Under the pieces are notes generated by a model that was not told where the DNA came from, ran no database searches, and was given only the letters and a program-made list of their open reading frames with translations. A DNA stretch of 56,638 bases from an uncultured Oscillospiraceae bacterium. Lineage in GTDB: Bacteria; Bacillota; Clostridia; Oscillospirales; Oscillospiraceae. This document shows positions 14,834 through 24,258 of the stretch, one piece after another (positions within the stretch are counted from its first letter, which is position 1; each line of letters starts with the position of its first letter). The position numbers and the translations under genes are program-made. Where the stretch lies: positions 1-56,638 of the forward strand of contig CAKTMW010000006.1 of NCBI GenBank assembly GCA_934574095.1, given 5' to 3'.

Positions 14834-17800
14834 ATGACCCATAAGGCTATTTTTCGCCAGCATTGGAGCGAGGCGTTCCGGGACGCCGCGTTCCGCGCAC
14901 GGCTCCACGATGCGGACGTGGCGGAGCGTTGGGCGGAGGCGCGGTTCGCGGAGAGTTTTCTGCCGGTAAAGCAGCGGGTGGGCTGCGTCCGGCTCATCCA
15001 GACCGCCGCGGAGGCCATGGCGGACATTCCGGCCCCGGAGGGCGGCTGGGAGGACTATGTATTGAACAACGCCACGGCGCGGCTCTATCCCCAGCACCGC
15101 CGCCCGGCCACGGAGCAGCAGGAGGATTTCGCCCTGTGCGCCCTGCTGGCCATGCAGCTGCTGCTGGCGGAGGAGCGGCGGGCGCTGCCCTTCGACTGGC
15201 ATATCGACTTCGCCTTCTGCACCGACGGAGAGGCGGCGGGCAGCCCCTTCTACCAGCGGTTTTTGCAGGTGTGGCGGCAGGACTTCGTCTATGAGCTGCT
15301 GCGCCTGGGCAGTGAGCTGACGCCCTTCAGCACCTTGCAGCACATCGCCATGGTCCACCACGTGGCCATGACGGCGGGACGGGCCCTGCGCCGCAGCGGC
15401 GGCGCGGTGGACCTGGCGCTGACCTCGGCGGCGGCGGCGGGACACGATATCGGCAAGTTCGGCTGTATGCCCGGCGAGCGGGTGCCCTATCTCCACTACT
15501 ACTATACCGACCAGTGGCTGACCCGGTCGGGCCTGCCCCAGGTGGGGCAGGTGGCCGGCAACCACTCCACGTGGGACCTGGAGCTGGCCAACCTGTCGGT
15601 GGAGTCCATGCTGCTGATCTACGCCGACTTCCGCTCCAAGCAGCGGCGGGAGGCGGACGGCCGGGAGACGGCGGCGCTGTACTCCCTGAAGGACGCCTTT
15701 GACGTGATCCTCAGTAAGCTGGACAATGTGGACGAAGCCAAAAAGCGGCGGTATGAGTATGTGTACCGGAAGCTGCGGGACTTTGAGGAATATCTGATCG
15801 CCAACGGCGTGGACGTGACGCTGCGGGGCCGGAACACCGATCCCCTTCCCCAGCGGGACATCGCGCTGATGGGGCCGAAGGCGTACTACGGGGCCTTCTG
15901 CCGGATGGCGGTGGAGCACAACCTGAACATGATGCGCCGTCTCAGCCACGAGGGATTGTTCTCCGACCTGCTGGAGATGGCCCGCAGCGAGAAGGACTGG
16001 ACCCGCGTCCGTACCTACCTGTGCGTGTTGGAGGACTACTTCACGTATCTCTCCGCCAACCAGAAGATACAGACGGTGTACTTCCTCTATGAGCTGCTGC
16101 TGCACCCGGAGGGAGACATCCGCCGTCAGGCGGCGGCGCTGATGGGCCGGGTGATGGCCAAATTCAGCCTGCGGTATAAGAAGGAGCTGCCCACATCGGC
16201 CCCCCAGGCGGCGGTGGAGCAGACCCAGTTCGCCCTGTGGTCCCAGTATCTGAATCTGCTGTTTTACCCTGACCACAAGCTGACGCCCCAGCAGACCAGC
16301 CACATCCGGTTCACCGCCAAGCTGGTGGTGTCCGCCACGCTGGAGAGCTGCGACCCCCAGGAGACGGGGCGGTTCCTGTCGGTGCTGCTGGCCCACTACC
16401 AGTCTCCCCAGGTGGAGGACGAGGGGGCGGCGCTGACGCTGACGGATACGCTGTGCTATCTGCCGCTGAAGCTGCTGACGGAGGAGCAGGCGGCCCAGGT
16501 GGCGGCCTTTGCCCTGGCCCAGTGCCACGGAAAGACGCCCTCCTTACAGGCGGCGGCGCTGCAATTCTTTTTCCGGGCCAGCCAGACCATGCCCTCCTCC
16601 CGGCCCCTGCGGGCCGCGCTGGAGCAGCTGCGGCGGGAGGAGATCGTGCTGCCGCTGCCGTCGCTGCGGTACCGGTACGCCCGCGTGTGCGGCGTTCCGG
16701 CGGAGGAGGCGGTGCGGGCCCTGTCCAACGACGAGGTGTCGGATATCCTGCTGGACAACCTGAAGACCGCCACGCCCTGGATGATCAAAGTGGTCAACGT
16801 GGAGCTTTTATCCCGGTACGCCGCCTGCGGTCTGGGCAGCGCCATGCAGATCGCCGCCCACTTCGCCAACCTGATCCGGGTCAGCGAGGCGGTGGTGGTC
16901 CGCCAGCGGGCGGGCCGCGCATTGCTGGGCATCGCGCCCCGGCTCACCAGCGAGCAGCGCAATGAGATCGCCGTGGAGCTGGCCAAGGCGCTGGAATCCG
17001 GCCACTATGAATTTTCCAAATATATCCCCCAGTATCTGGGGGCCTTCATGCTGTGGCTGCCGCCGGCGGAGCTGGACGAGGTCATCGACTATCTGGCGGG
17101 GCTTTTGAGCCATTCCGCCGACAGCGTAGCGGCGTCGGCCCTGGACGTGGTGGGCTTCGCGCTGGAGAACTACCGCACCTATCCCCAGCGGTTCCCGGAG
17201 GAGGAGACGGTGTGGGACGCACGGCGCCGCCGTCTGGCGGGGCTGCTGCTGAAGGGCATGGCCTCCTATCGCCAGGGCGTACAGCAGGAAGCCATGTACG
17301 TGCTGGGCGACACGCTGTTCTCCTCGCCCCGGTTCCCGGATGAGCGGAGGGCGTGGCTGTTTACCCTGTGCGCCCACAAGCTGCTGTTCCTGATCCATGA
17401 GAATCAGGGGGGAGGGCTGAACGACCTGTACTGCTCGGCGGCGCTGTACCGTATGTATCAGTTCATCGTCCGGTACGAGACGGACAACGGGCCCTTCCGG
17501 TTCACCCAGCGGCGGAAGGTGGCCTTCTTCCCCGGCACCTTCGACCCCTTTACCCTGTCCCACAAGGCGCTGGCCTGCACCATCCGGGACATGGGGTACG
17601 AGGTGTATCTGGCGGTGGACGAGTTCTCCTGGTCGAAAAAGACCCAGCCCAGCCTGATCCGGCGGCGGATCGCCTCCATGTCGGTTGCGGACGAGTTCCA
17701 TGTGCATCTGTTCCCCTACAATATTCCCGTCAACATCGCCAACCCCGGCGACCTGCGGCGGCTGAAGGACATGTTCGCCGGGCGTGAGCTGTATCTTATC

Positions 17801-19585
17801 GTGGGCTCCGACGTGATCCACGGGGCGTCCTCCTACAAGGCGCCGCCCAGCCCCGATTCCGTCCACAGCATGAACCACATCGTGTTCCGCCGTGTCTCCG
17901 CCCTCCACGGGGAGGAGAAGGACATGGACGCCGATGTGGGCATGATCACCGGCAAGGTGGTGCAGCTGCAATTGCCCTCCCAGCTGGAGGATATCAGCTC
18001 CACCCGCATTCGCGAGAATATCGATATGAACCGGGATATCTCCCACCTGATCGACCCGGTGGTGCAGGAGTATATCTATCAGCGGGGCCTCTATCTGCGG
18101 GAGCCCCAGTATAAGCCATTGCTGTCCCCCGGTACGCTGCACTTTGCCGAGGCCGAGGGCGGCGACGCCCTGCTGACCCAGCTCCAACAGACGCTGGACA
18201 TGCCACCAGCCGCCGCCGAGGGGGTGCGCCGCCGGGGCGAGCGGATCATGACGCTGCACAGGGGCAGCCAGCTGCTGGCGGCGGCGGCCTTTGACCAGCG
18301 GCGGACGCGGGAGCTGCTGACGCTGCTGGGAGACCCGGTACGGGTCAACGAGGTGCGCGGCGCCGCCTCCGGCAAGCTGCTGTGCATCACCGGCGTGTAC
18401 GGCCGGGACGAGGAATCCATGCAGCTGCTGCTGACCCAGCTGTTCGCGCAGGCCATGGAGCAGGACTGCCTGTGGGCGCTGTTCGCGGCGCTGGACGCGC
18501 CGGCCGGTCCGGCGGCGGAGGACCTGCTGCGCCAGCAGGGCCTGCGGCCTCTGCGGCCCGGCGACCCCTCGCTGCTGCTGGCGGATATGAGCGCCCCGGT
18601 GGTGTTCCTGCAAAATGTGGAGACCGCCATCAAGCCGCCCTTCAGCGGCGACGAGACGGTGCTGTCCGCCATCCGGCAGGCACGGCGGCGGTTCAAGCTG
18701 GGGCTGGTGGCGCTGTATCCGGGACGGCTGATCTTTACCATTTCCTCCCAGCTGGTGCTGCACCGGCTGGTGGAGAAGATCACCGCCCTCAACGGCGTAC
18801 CCATGACGCCCACCCAGCCCCGTGTGCTGGGGCCCTATATGTGCGTACCCTTCGGCAAGCTGCTGCGGCGGGCCGCCATCCCCAACACCGTCACCAAGAC
18901 CATCCACACCGACAAGGTGTTCGCCGCCGACCGGCGCACCCAGCATATCGCGGCCTTCCCCGGCTACGCGCCGCTGGCCGACCAGATGCGGGTGGTCCAC
19001 TCCTTCCGGCGTCCGGTGATCCTGGTGGATGACCAGCTCCACACGGGGCGGCGCATCGGCGTACTGGACCCCCTGGCACGGGAGCAGCAGGTGGACATCA
19101 AGGAGGTGCTGGTGGGAATTCTCTCCGGCCAGGGCCGGGACCTGGCCCAGCAGCTGGGCCGTGACGTGGACTATGTGTATTTTGTCCCCAATCTGCGGGC
19201 ATGGTATGTGGAGTCCACCCTGTATCCCTTTATCGGCGGCGACACGGTGGAGCACGCGGACATGGAGCGCTCAGGCTTACAGCCGTCGGTGAACCTGATC
19301 CTGCCCTACGTCTATCCGGAGCATCTGCGCCAGTGCGGCGCGGACGCCGCCTATACCTTCTCCCGCACCTGCATCGAGAATACCCTGTATATCATCGAGG
19401 CGCTGGAAACCGCCTATCGCCGGGTCTACGCCCGCAACCTGACGCTGCGGCGGCTCAGCGAGGCGGTGGTGCTGCCGCTGTGCCCCGACAAGGGACGCAT
19501 GAGCTACAATCCCGACGGCGCGGTGTCCGATTACCTGCGGGACGATCTGGAGACGCTGCGGCGGCTAGAAAATCTATTCCGCTGA
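14834..19585 (+). CDS. giant multidomain protein: HD domain, helical repeats, NadD-like nucleotidyltransferase, GNAT-like region, phosphoribosyltransferase
   Basis: A 1583-residue soluble protein. An HD-type phosphohydrolase region spans about 165-330, with the metal-ligand pair H204-D205 in GHDIGKFG. An alpha-helical, HEAT-like solenoid follows to about 880. A nucleotidyltransferase domain starts at 896 with FFPGTFDPFTLSH and ends with ISSTRIREN near 1055, the two signatures of the NadD/phosphopantetheine adenylyltransferase fold. The first His of the usual HxGH is Thr (TLSH). A GNAT-like region lies near 1090-1240. A phosphoribosyltransferase domain follows with the PRPP motif VILVDDQLHTGRR near 1393. 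ATG at 14834 has AAAGGGGGAAC. It leads an operon with a dehydrogenase and a flavoprotein. A role in nucleotide-cofactor synthesis or repair is inference only. Confidence 0.85.
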   Translation: MTHKAIFRQHWSEAFRDAAFRARLHDADVAERWAEARFAESFLPVKQRVGCVRLIQTAAEAMADIPAPEGGWEDYVLNNATARLYPQHRRPATEQQEDFALCALLAMQLLLAEERRALPFDWHIDFAFCTDGEAAGSPFYQRFLQVWRQDFVYELLRLGSELTPFSTLQHIAMVHHVAMTAGRALRRSGGAVDLALTSAAAAGHDIGKFGCMPGERVPYLHYYYTDQWLTRSGLPQVGQVAGNHSTWDLELANLSVESMLLIYADFRSKQRREADGRETAALYSLKDAFDVILSKLDNVDEAKKRRYEYVYRKLRDFEEYLIANGVDVTLRGRNTDPLPQRDIALMGPKAYYGAFCRMAVEHNLNMMRRLSHEGLFSDLLEMARSEKDWTRVRTYLCVLEDYFTYLSANQKIQTVYFLYELLLHPEGDIRRQAAALMGRVMAKFSLRYKKELPTSAPQAAVEQTQFALWSQYLNLLFYPDHKLTPQQTSHIRFTAKLVVSATLESCDPQETGRFLSVLLAHYQSPQVEDEGAALTLTDTLCYLPLKLLTEEQAAQVAAFALAQCHGKTPSLQAAALQFFFRASQTMPSSRPLRAALEQLRREEIVLPLPSLRYRYARVCGVPAEEAVRALSNDEVSDILLDNLKTATPWMIKVVNVELLSRYAACGLGSAMQIAAHFANLIRVSEAVVVRQRAGRALLGIAPRLTSEQRNEIAVELAKALESGHYEFSKYIPQYLGAFMLWLPPAELDEVIDYLAGLLSHSADSVAASALDVVGFALENYRTYPQRFPEEETVWDARRRRLAGLLLKGMASYRQGVQQEAMYVLGDTLFSSPRFPDERRAWLFTLCAHKLLFLIHENQGGGLNDLYCSAALYRMYQFIVRYETDNGPFRFTQRRKVAFFPGTFDPFTLSHKALACTIRDMGYEVYLAVDEFSWSKKTQPSLIRRRIASMSVADEFHVHLFPYNIPVNIANPGDLRRLKDMFAGRELYLIVGSDVIHGASSYKAPPSPDSVHSMNHIVFRRVSALHGEEKDMDADVGMITGKVVQLQLPSQLEDISSTRIRENIDMNRDISHLIDPVVQEYIYQRGLYLREPQYKPLLSPGTLHFAEAEGGDALLTQLQQTLDMPPAAAEGVRRRGERIMTLHRGSQLLAAAAFDQRRTRELLTLLGDPVRVNEVRGAASGKLLCITGVYGRDEESMQLLLTQLFAQAMEQDCLWALFAALDAPAGPAAEDLLRQQGLRPLRPGDPSLLLADMSAPVVFLQNVETAIKPPFSGDETVLSAIRQARRRFKLGLVALYPGRLIFTISSQLVLHRLVEKITALNGVPMTPTQPRVLGPYMCVPFGKLLRRAAIPNTVTKTIHTDKVFAADRRTQHIAAFPGYAPLADQMRVVHSFRRPVILVDDQLHTGRRIGVLDPLAREQQVDIKEVLVGILSGQGRDLAQQLGRDVDYVYFVPNLRAWYVESTLYPFIGGDTVEHADMERSGLQPSVNLILPYVYPEHLRQCGADAAYTFSRTCIENTLYIIEALETAYRRVYARNLTLRRLSEAVVLPLCPDKGRMSYNPDGAVSDYLRDDLETLRRLENLFR

Positions 19586-19600
19586 AAAGAGGGATGACGA

Positions 19601-20829
19601 TGTATCAATATGAAGAAAACGGACAGTATTTCGTGTCCTGTGAGCCCCTGCCCCTGGCGGCGGCGGAGTGGGCGGCGGGACAGCCGGTCTTTCTCTTCCG
19701 CCGCGGCGCGGAGAGCGGACGGGCGGCCTTTTCCGCCGCGGCTCTTTCCCAGCTGACGGCGGCGGAGGAGGACGTGTCCTGGCTGGACAGCCGCCGCATC
19801 GCCGTGACCCAGGCCCCGCCCATTGAGGCGGCGGAGTGGGTGGCCAACGGCCTGCGGGCGGTGAACTTCGACCATCCCCGCTGGCGGGAGATGGCGGCGT
19901 GGCAGCCTGTACCGGGCAAGAAGCGCGTCCACATTCTGGCCATCGGTGACGTGGGCAGCACCATCGCCATGGGGCTGAAGCTGCTGGGCGGCGACACGGT
20001 GTCGGCCATCGGCATCTGCGATATCAACGAGGCCGCCACAAAGCGCTGGGAATTCGAGCTGAATCAGGTGACGCTGCCGTGGCGGTATGACGCCATGCCG
20101 CCTGTGGAGATCGTGCCCCAGGAGCGGCTTTTCGACTGCGACGCGTTCCTGTTCGTGGCGTCCAAGGGCATCCCCGCCGTGGGCAGCGGCGTGAAGGACG
20201 TGCGCATGGCCCAGTTCGAGGCCAACCGGGGACTGGTGGAGCTGTACGCCCGCAAGGCGCGGGAGGCCCGGTTCCGGGGGCTGTTCTGCGTGATCTCCGA
20301 CCCGGTGGACCCCCTGTCCCGCGCGGCGCTGCTGGCCTCCAACCGGGACGAAAACGGCGTATACGACGGCCTGGGCCTGCTGCCCCAGCAGGTGCAGGGC
20401 TACGGCCTTGGCGTGATGAACGCCCGCGCCGCCTACTACGCCAAGCAGGATGAACGGTTCGCCGCCTTTCTGACGGAGGGACGGGCCTTCGGCCCCCACG
20501 GCAGCGGCCTTGTCATCGCCAACTCCATCGAGCGCTACGACGATGCCCTGTCCCGTGAGCTGACGGAGCTGGCGCTGACCGCCAACCTGAAAATGCGGGA
20601 ACTGGGCTTCAAGCCCTATGTGGCCCCGGCGCTGTCCTCGGCGGCCATCAGCGTACTGCTGACGCTGCGGGGCGAGTGGCACTACGGCAGCGTGTGTCTG
20701 GGGGACGTCTTTATGGGCGTGAAGAACCGCTATACCCCCACGGGGCTGGAAACGGAGGATATCCCGCTGCCGGACGAGCTGTTTGCCCGCCTGACGGAGA
20801 CACAGGACATTCTGCGGAAGATCATTTGA
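19601..20829 (+). CDS. lactate/malate dehydrogenase-like protein
   Basis: A 409-residue protein, about 95 residues longer than typical lactate dehydrogenases because of an N-terminal extension. The Rossmann motif is AIGDVGST (about 114-121), with the acidic residue at the end of strand 2 at D141. SDPVDPLSR (233-241) matches the NPVD loop, and GPHGSG (298-303) matches the GEHGD motif with the catalytic His at 300. The usual acidic residue after GEHG is replaced. It should oxidise or reduce a 2-hydroxy acid or a similar alcohol with NAD(P). The ATG at 19601 is spaced six bases from GAGGG; the ATG at 19595 is too close. It lies 15 bp after the giant protein gene, so co-transcription is likely. 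Confidence 0.8.
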
Positions 20830-20845
20830 GAAGGAGGCGGAGGGA

Positions 20846-21886
20846 TTGGAACCTCTGGTGGTCATCTGTCCTCAGGTTGAGGAAAACTCCCGGTTGTCGG
20901 CGGTGCTGGCCCACGCGCTGGAGGGCCGCCCCCACGTGAAGCTTCAGCGGCCGGACGAACTGCGGCCTATGGAGGGGCGGCGGGTGCTGTTCGCCATTTC
21001 GCTGCTGCACGGCGGCGTGAATCTGGGCTGGTGCGCCATGCTGTCCGCCATCCGGCAGGACAAGCGGTTTTTCGAGGGCTGCTGCGGCGCGGTGCTGGTG
21101 GACGGCGACGGCGAGCTGTACACCAAGTCTGCCGCGCGGGAGATCGTGTTCGCCGCCAATCAGGCGGGCTGCGCCTTTATGGGCGCGCCGCTGGTGGAGG
21201 CCACCGGCTCGCTGGAGAATTTCCACATCCGGGCCATGCTGCGGCACACGGACTATCTGGGCGCGTACACCTCCTGCGCCCGCGAACTGGTGGACCGGCT
21301 GCTGGCGGACACGCCGCCGGTGCGGCAGCGCCCTCAGCTGATGGTGCTCCACGCCTCCAACCGCAAGACCTCCAACACCATTGCATTGTGGGAGCGGATG
21401 GCCCCCCGGCTTCAGGGCCGTGTGGACGCCCAGGTGGTGAGCCTGCGGAACGGCACCGTGGCCGACTGCAACGGCTGCGAGTTTCGCACCTGCCTGCACT
21501 TCGGCGAGGAGGGGCGGTGCTTCTACGGCGGCGTCATCGTGGACGAGGTATACCCCGCCATTGGCCACGCCGACGGTGTGCTGTGGCTGTGCCCCAACTA
21601 TAACGACGCCCTGGCCGCCAACCTGACGGCCTGCATCAACCGGCTGACGGCGCTGTTCCGCACCACGCCCTTCTACGACAAGGATCTGTACGCCATCATC
21701 GTGTCCGGCTACTCCGGCGGCGACATCGTGGCCCAGCAGCTGATCTCGGCCCTGTGCATGAACAAGGCCTTCCGCCTGCCGCCCCGGTTCTGTATGCTGG
21801 AGACCGCCAACGACGCCGGCGCGGCGGTGAAGCTGCCGGGCATCGACCAGCGGCTGACAGCGTTCGCGGATCATATACTTGTGTAA
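20846..21886 (+). CDS. flavodoxin-like FMN protein with Cys cluster
   Basis: A 346-residue protein starting with TTG at 20846, directly behind an extended GAAGGAGGCGGAGGG ribosome site. The C-terminal half has the flavodoxin phosphate loop SNRKTSNT (171-178) and a cysteine cluster C208, C211, C216 and C225, reminiscent of iron-sulfur flavoproteins and NADPH-dependent FMN reductases. The N-terminal half (1-155) looks like a degenerate second flavodoxin-type domain with a GAPLVEATGSLENF segment. It is the third gene of the operon, 16 bp after the dehydrogenase. It probably supplies or takes electrons in the same pathway. A hairpin follows the stop codon. Confidence 0.75.
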   Translation: MEPLVVICPQVEENSRLSAVLAHALEGRPHVKLQRPDELRPMEGRRVLFAISLLHGGVNLGWCAMLSAIRQDKRFFEGCCGAVLVDGDGELYTKSAAREIVFAANQAGCAFMGAPLVEATGSLENFHIRAMLRHTDYLGAYTSCARELVDRLLADTPPVRQRPQLMVLHASNRKTSNTIALWERMAPRLQGRVDAQVVSLRNGTVADCNGCEFRTCLHFGEEGRCFYGGVIVDEVYPAIGHADGVLWLCPNYNDALAANLTACINRLTALFRTTPFYDKDLYAIIVSGYSGGDIVAQQLISALCMNKAFRLPPRFCMLETANDAGAAVKLPGIDQRLTAFADHILV

Positions 21887-21890
21887 AAAG

Positions 21891-21922
21891 CACCGGCTGC
21901 GTACCACGGTACGCAGCCGGTG
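21891..21922 (+). terminator. hairpin after the three-gene operon
   Basis: A perfect 13-bp stem CACCGGCTGCGTA/TACGCAGCCGGTG with a six-base loop starts five bases after the stop codon. The T-run after it is weak, but its position fits a transcript end. A very similar GGCTGCGT/ACGCAGCC stem is at 24259-24298. Confidence 0.6.
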
Positions 21923-21937
21923 TTCGTCATATGTGGG

Positions 21938-22148
21938 GAAAAGCCTCGCAGAGTTCGCGTCCGCAGACGCGAAAAATTCAAATCATTTTTCTGACGTCGG
22001 GCGTTAAGAAAACATGCCGGCGGCATGTTTTTAGCCTCCGATCTCGGCGGCTATGCCGCCGTAGCATCCGCCAAAATCTGCAACGCATCTTTGTCGCGCA
22101 GTCGGCCGCAACCCCCTTTGGCAATGAAATCGGAGATTTCATGCCAGT
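21938..22148 (-). repeat. structured 3'-end repeat, copy after pyrG
   Basis: Read on the pyrG coding strand, the element starts at the stop codon with ACTGGC, a variable stem ATGAAATC/GATTTCAT (22124-22142), the block TGCCAAAGGGGGTTGCGG, then stems CGGCGG/CCGCCG (22045-22061), AAAACATGCC/GGCATGTTTT (22009-22031) and CGCGTC/GACGCG (21956-21971), and ends GCGAGGCTTTT. The same order is seen after mreB, with compensatory changes in every stem, and the first part also occurs after mgtE. Confidence 0.8.
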
Positions 22149-23738
22149 TCATTTCTCCAGTGCCGCCGCCACGAAGCCCTTAAACAGCGGGTGCGGGCGG
22201 TCGGGGCGGCTCTTGAACTCCGGGTGGAACTGGACGCCCACGAACCACGGGTGGGCGGGGTTTTCCACGATCTCCACCAGCCGCCCGTCGGGGGAAGTCC
22301 CCGTGGGAACCAGTCCGGCGGCGGTGATGCGCTCCCGGAAGTCGTTGTTGAACTCGTAGCGGTGGCGGTGACGCTCGCTGATCTCGCTCTGACCGTACAG
22401 AGCGCGGGCGCGGCTGTCCGCCGCCAGCACACAGGGATACTGGCCCAGCCGCATGGTGCCGCCCTTGGCGGCCACGCCTACCTGATCCGGCATCAGGTCG
22501 ATGACGGGATGGGCGGTCTGGGGGGCCATCTCCGTGGAGTGGGCGTCGGCCCAGCCCAGCACGTGGCGGGCAAACTCGATGACGGCGATCTGCATACCCA
22601 GGCAAATGCCCAGATAGGGAACGTTGTTCTCGCGGGCGTACCGGGCGGCGGCGATCATACCCTCAATGCCCCGGTCGCCGAAGCCGCCGGGCACCAGAAT
22701 ACCGCTGCACCCGGAGAGCACCTGCGCCGCGTTTTCCTCCGTGACGGTCTCCGAGTCCACCCACTTGATGTGGACCACCGCGCCGCAGGCCGTTCCCGCA
22801 TGGAACAGGGACTCCTCCACGCTGAGATAGGCATCGTGGAGCTGCACGTACTTGCCCACCAGGGCGATGGTGACCTCCCGGCTGGCGTTCTTGATATCGC
22901 TGACCATGGCGGCCCAGTGGGTCATGTCCGCCGCCGGGCGGGAAAGGCCCAGCTTGCGGCACACGATCTCGTCCAGGCCCTCCTTCTGCAGCAGCAGCGG
23001 CACCTCGTACAGCGTGTCCGCCGTGGTGTTCTGGATCACGCAATCCTCGGAGATGTTGCAGAACAGGGCGATCTTCTTCCGCATATCCGCCGGAATGGGC
23101 ACGTCGCTGCGGCACACCAGCACGTCCGGCTGGATGCCCAGGCTCAGCAGCTCCTTGACAGAGTGCTGGGTGGGCTTGCTTTTCAGCTCGCCGCTGCCGG
23201 GGATTTGGACAATGAGGGGTACGTGGATGTACACCACGTTCTCCCGGCCCTTTTCCACCGCCACCTGCCGGATGGCCTCCAGAAAGGGCTGGCTCTCGAT
23301 ATCGCCCACCGTGCCGCCGATCTCGCAGATCAGCACATCCACATCCTCCTGCTCCATGGCGTAGACATGGCTTTTGATCTCGTCGGTGACGTGGGGGATG
23401 ATCTGCACCGTGCCGCCCAGGAAAGCGCCCTGACGCTCCCGGTTGAGAAGATCCCAGTACACCCGGCCGGAGGACACAGAGCAGCGGCCCGTCAGGCTCT
23501 CGTCCACGAACCGCTCGTAGTGGCCCAGGTCAAGGTCGGTCTCCGCGCCGTCGTCGGTGACGAACACCTCGCCGTGCTGATAGGGGCTCATAGTTCCGGG
23601 GTCGACGTTCAGATAGGGGTCGAATTTCTGGTTCCGCACCCGCAGACCCCGCTGCTTCAAAAGACGGCCCAGCGACGCCGCACAGATGCCCTTTCCCAGT
23701 CCGGACACCACGCCGCCGGTGACAAATACATACTTCAT
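22149..23738 (-). CDS. pyrG: CTP synthase
   Basis: A 529-residue enzyme that converts UTP, ATP and glutamine to CTP. The synthetase domain starts with the canonical [11 protein letters not shown] at residues 7-17 and contains [20 protein letters not shown] in broken form. The C-terminal glutamine amidotransferase domain has GICLGMQ with the nucleophilic Cys and QFHPEF with the His-Glu pair. Length is normal (about 535). ATG at 23738 follows GGAAGGGAACAGGGAACAGCGT, a weak and distant ribosome site. A promoter lies about 70 bp upstream and the leader has a strong hairpin. The structured repeat element begins right at the stop codon. Confidence 0.97.
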   Translation of the reverse strand: MKYVFVTGGVVSGLGKGICAASLGRLLKQRGLRVRNQKFDPYLNVDPGTMSPYQHGEVFVTDDGAETDLDLGHYERFVDESLTGRCSVSSGRVYWDLLNRERQGAFLGGTVQIIPHVTDEIKSHVYAMEQEDVDVLICEIGGTVGDIESQPFLEAIRQVAVEKGRENVVYIHVPLIVQIPGSGELKSKPTQHSVKELLSLGIQPDVLVCRSDVPIPADMRKKIALFCNISEDCVIQNTTADTLYEVPLLLQKEGLDEIVCRKLGLSRPAADMTHWAAMVSDIKNASREVTIALVGKYVQLHDAYLSVEESLFHAGTACGAVVHIKWVDSETVTEENAAQVLSGCSGILVPGGFGDRGIEGMIAAARYARENNVPYLGICLGMQIAVIEFARHVLGWADAHSTEMAPQTAHPVIDLMPDQVGVAAKGGTMRLGQYPCVLAADSRARALYGQSEISERHRHRYEFNNDFRERITAAGLVPTGTSPDGRLVEIVENPAHPWFVGVQFHPEFKSRPDRPHPLFKGFVAAALEK

Positions 23739-23760
23739 ACGCTGTTCCCTGTTCCCTTCC

Positions 23761-23790
23761 GCGCCGCTTTCCCCCAGCGGAAAGTCCGGC
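23761..23790 (-). promoter_or_regulatory. hairpin in the pyrG leader
   Basis: A ten-base-pair stem with a two-base bulge (CTTTCC/GGAAAG inside GCCG/CGGC) lies between the pyrG promoter and start codon. There is no T-run, so it is not an obvious terminator. It could affect mRNA stability or translation. Confidence 0.5.
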
Positions 23791-23808
23791 GCTCACAAAA
23801 ATATGCTA

Positions 23809-23837
23809 CATTGTAGTCGTATGATTTTCCGTCGTCA
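23809..23837 (-). promoter_or_regulatory. pyrG promoter
   Basis: On the - strand TTGACG (23832-23837), 17 bp, TACAAT (23809-23814), about 70 bp before the pyrG start. The predicted first bases are not the GGGC seen in Bacillus subtilis pyrG, so the reiterative-transcription control known there is not supported here. Confidence 0.75.
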
Positions 23838-23921
23838 AGACGTAAATATCCCAAAATACGGCGGGGAAAAGTACCGGTTTTCCCGCCATCCGCCGAAATT
23901 GAAAAAGTAGGGGAAAAGGCC

Positions 23922-23950
23922 TTGCATTCCGCGCGGCACGGTGCTAAACT
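23922..23950 (+). promoter_or_regulatory. promoter of a small RNA
   Basis: TTGCAT (23922-23927), 17 bp, TAAACT (23945-23950), placed about seven bases before the first base of the folded RNA candidate. Confidence 0.65.
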
Positions 23951-23956
23951 ATACAA

Positions 23957-24030
23957 TACGCCACTCTGTTTTTCGGGGTGGCCATAAAACAGTTCATGGA
24001 GCGTATCGGTGCCGGTACGCTCCATTTTTC
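23957..24030 (+). ncRNA. short structured RNA candidate, about 74 nt
   Basis: Between a promoter and a terminator lie two hairpins and no reading frame. Hairpin 1 pairs 23960-23966 with 23976-23982 (GCCACTC/GGGGTGGC with one G-T pair). Its loop text TGTTTT is complementary to AAAACA at 23986-23991 just downstream, so a pseudoknot or an alternative fold is possible, though the linker is short. Hairpin 2 is ATGGAGCGTA/TACGCTCCAT (23995-24004 with 24015-24024), wait-free and followed by five T, a good terminator. The gene is alone between pyrG and the aminotransferase gene, which both read the other way. I cannot assign it to a known RNA family. Confidence 0.6.
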
Positions 24031-24047
24031 ATGCTATGTAACGGGAG

Positions 24048-24215
24048 ACAGATTCTTGGCTCTCCCTTTGGGAGAGCTGTCACCGCAGGTGACTGAGAGG
24101 GGCTTGCAGCGTCTTTTGAACGATAAGAGCAAATCGAGAACATTCATTGTTTTCCCTCTCCGTCCTCGCTATGCTCGGCCACCTCTCCCAGAGGGAGAGG
24201 CAAGGACAGACAGAA
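24048..24215. repeat. CTCTCCC-type dispersed repeat
   Basis: GGCTCTCCCTTTGGGAGAGC at the left and ACCTCTCCCAGAGGGAGAGG at the right bracket a region with GTCACCGCAGGTGAC and CCTCGCTATGCTCGG. It is a diverged relative of the CCTCCCTC elements at 11769 and 34019. No coding sequence is present. Confidence 0.6.
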
Positions 24216-24258
24216 TCGCCCGCCCCTACAAATACTCATCGCACCCCGCCCCACAGAT

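Noticed and set aside
16808..19255. 815-codon open frame on the - strand
   Set aside because: It is wholly antisense to the giant multidomain gene, has no ribosome site or domain, and its composition is that of a reverse-frame shadow.
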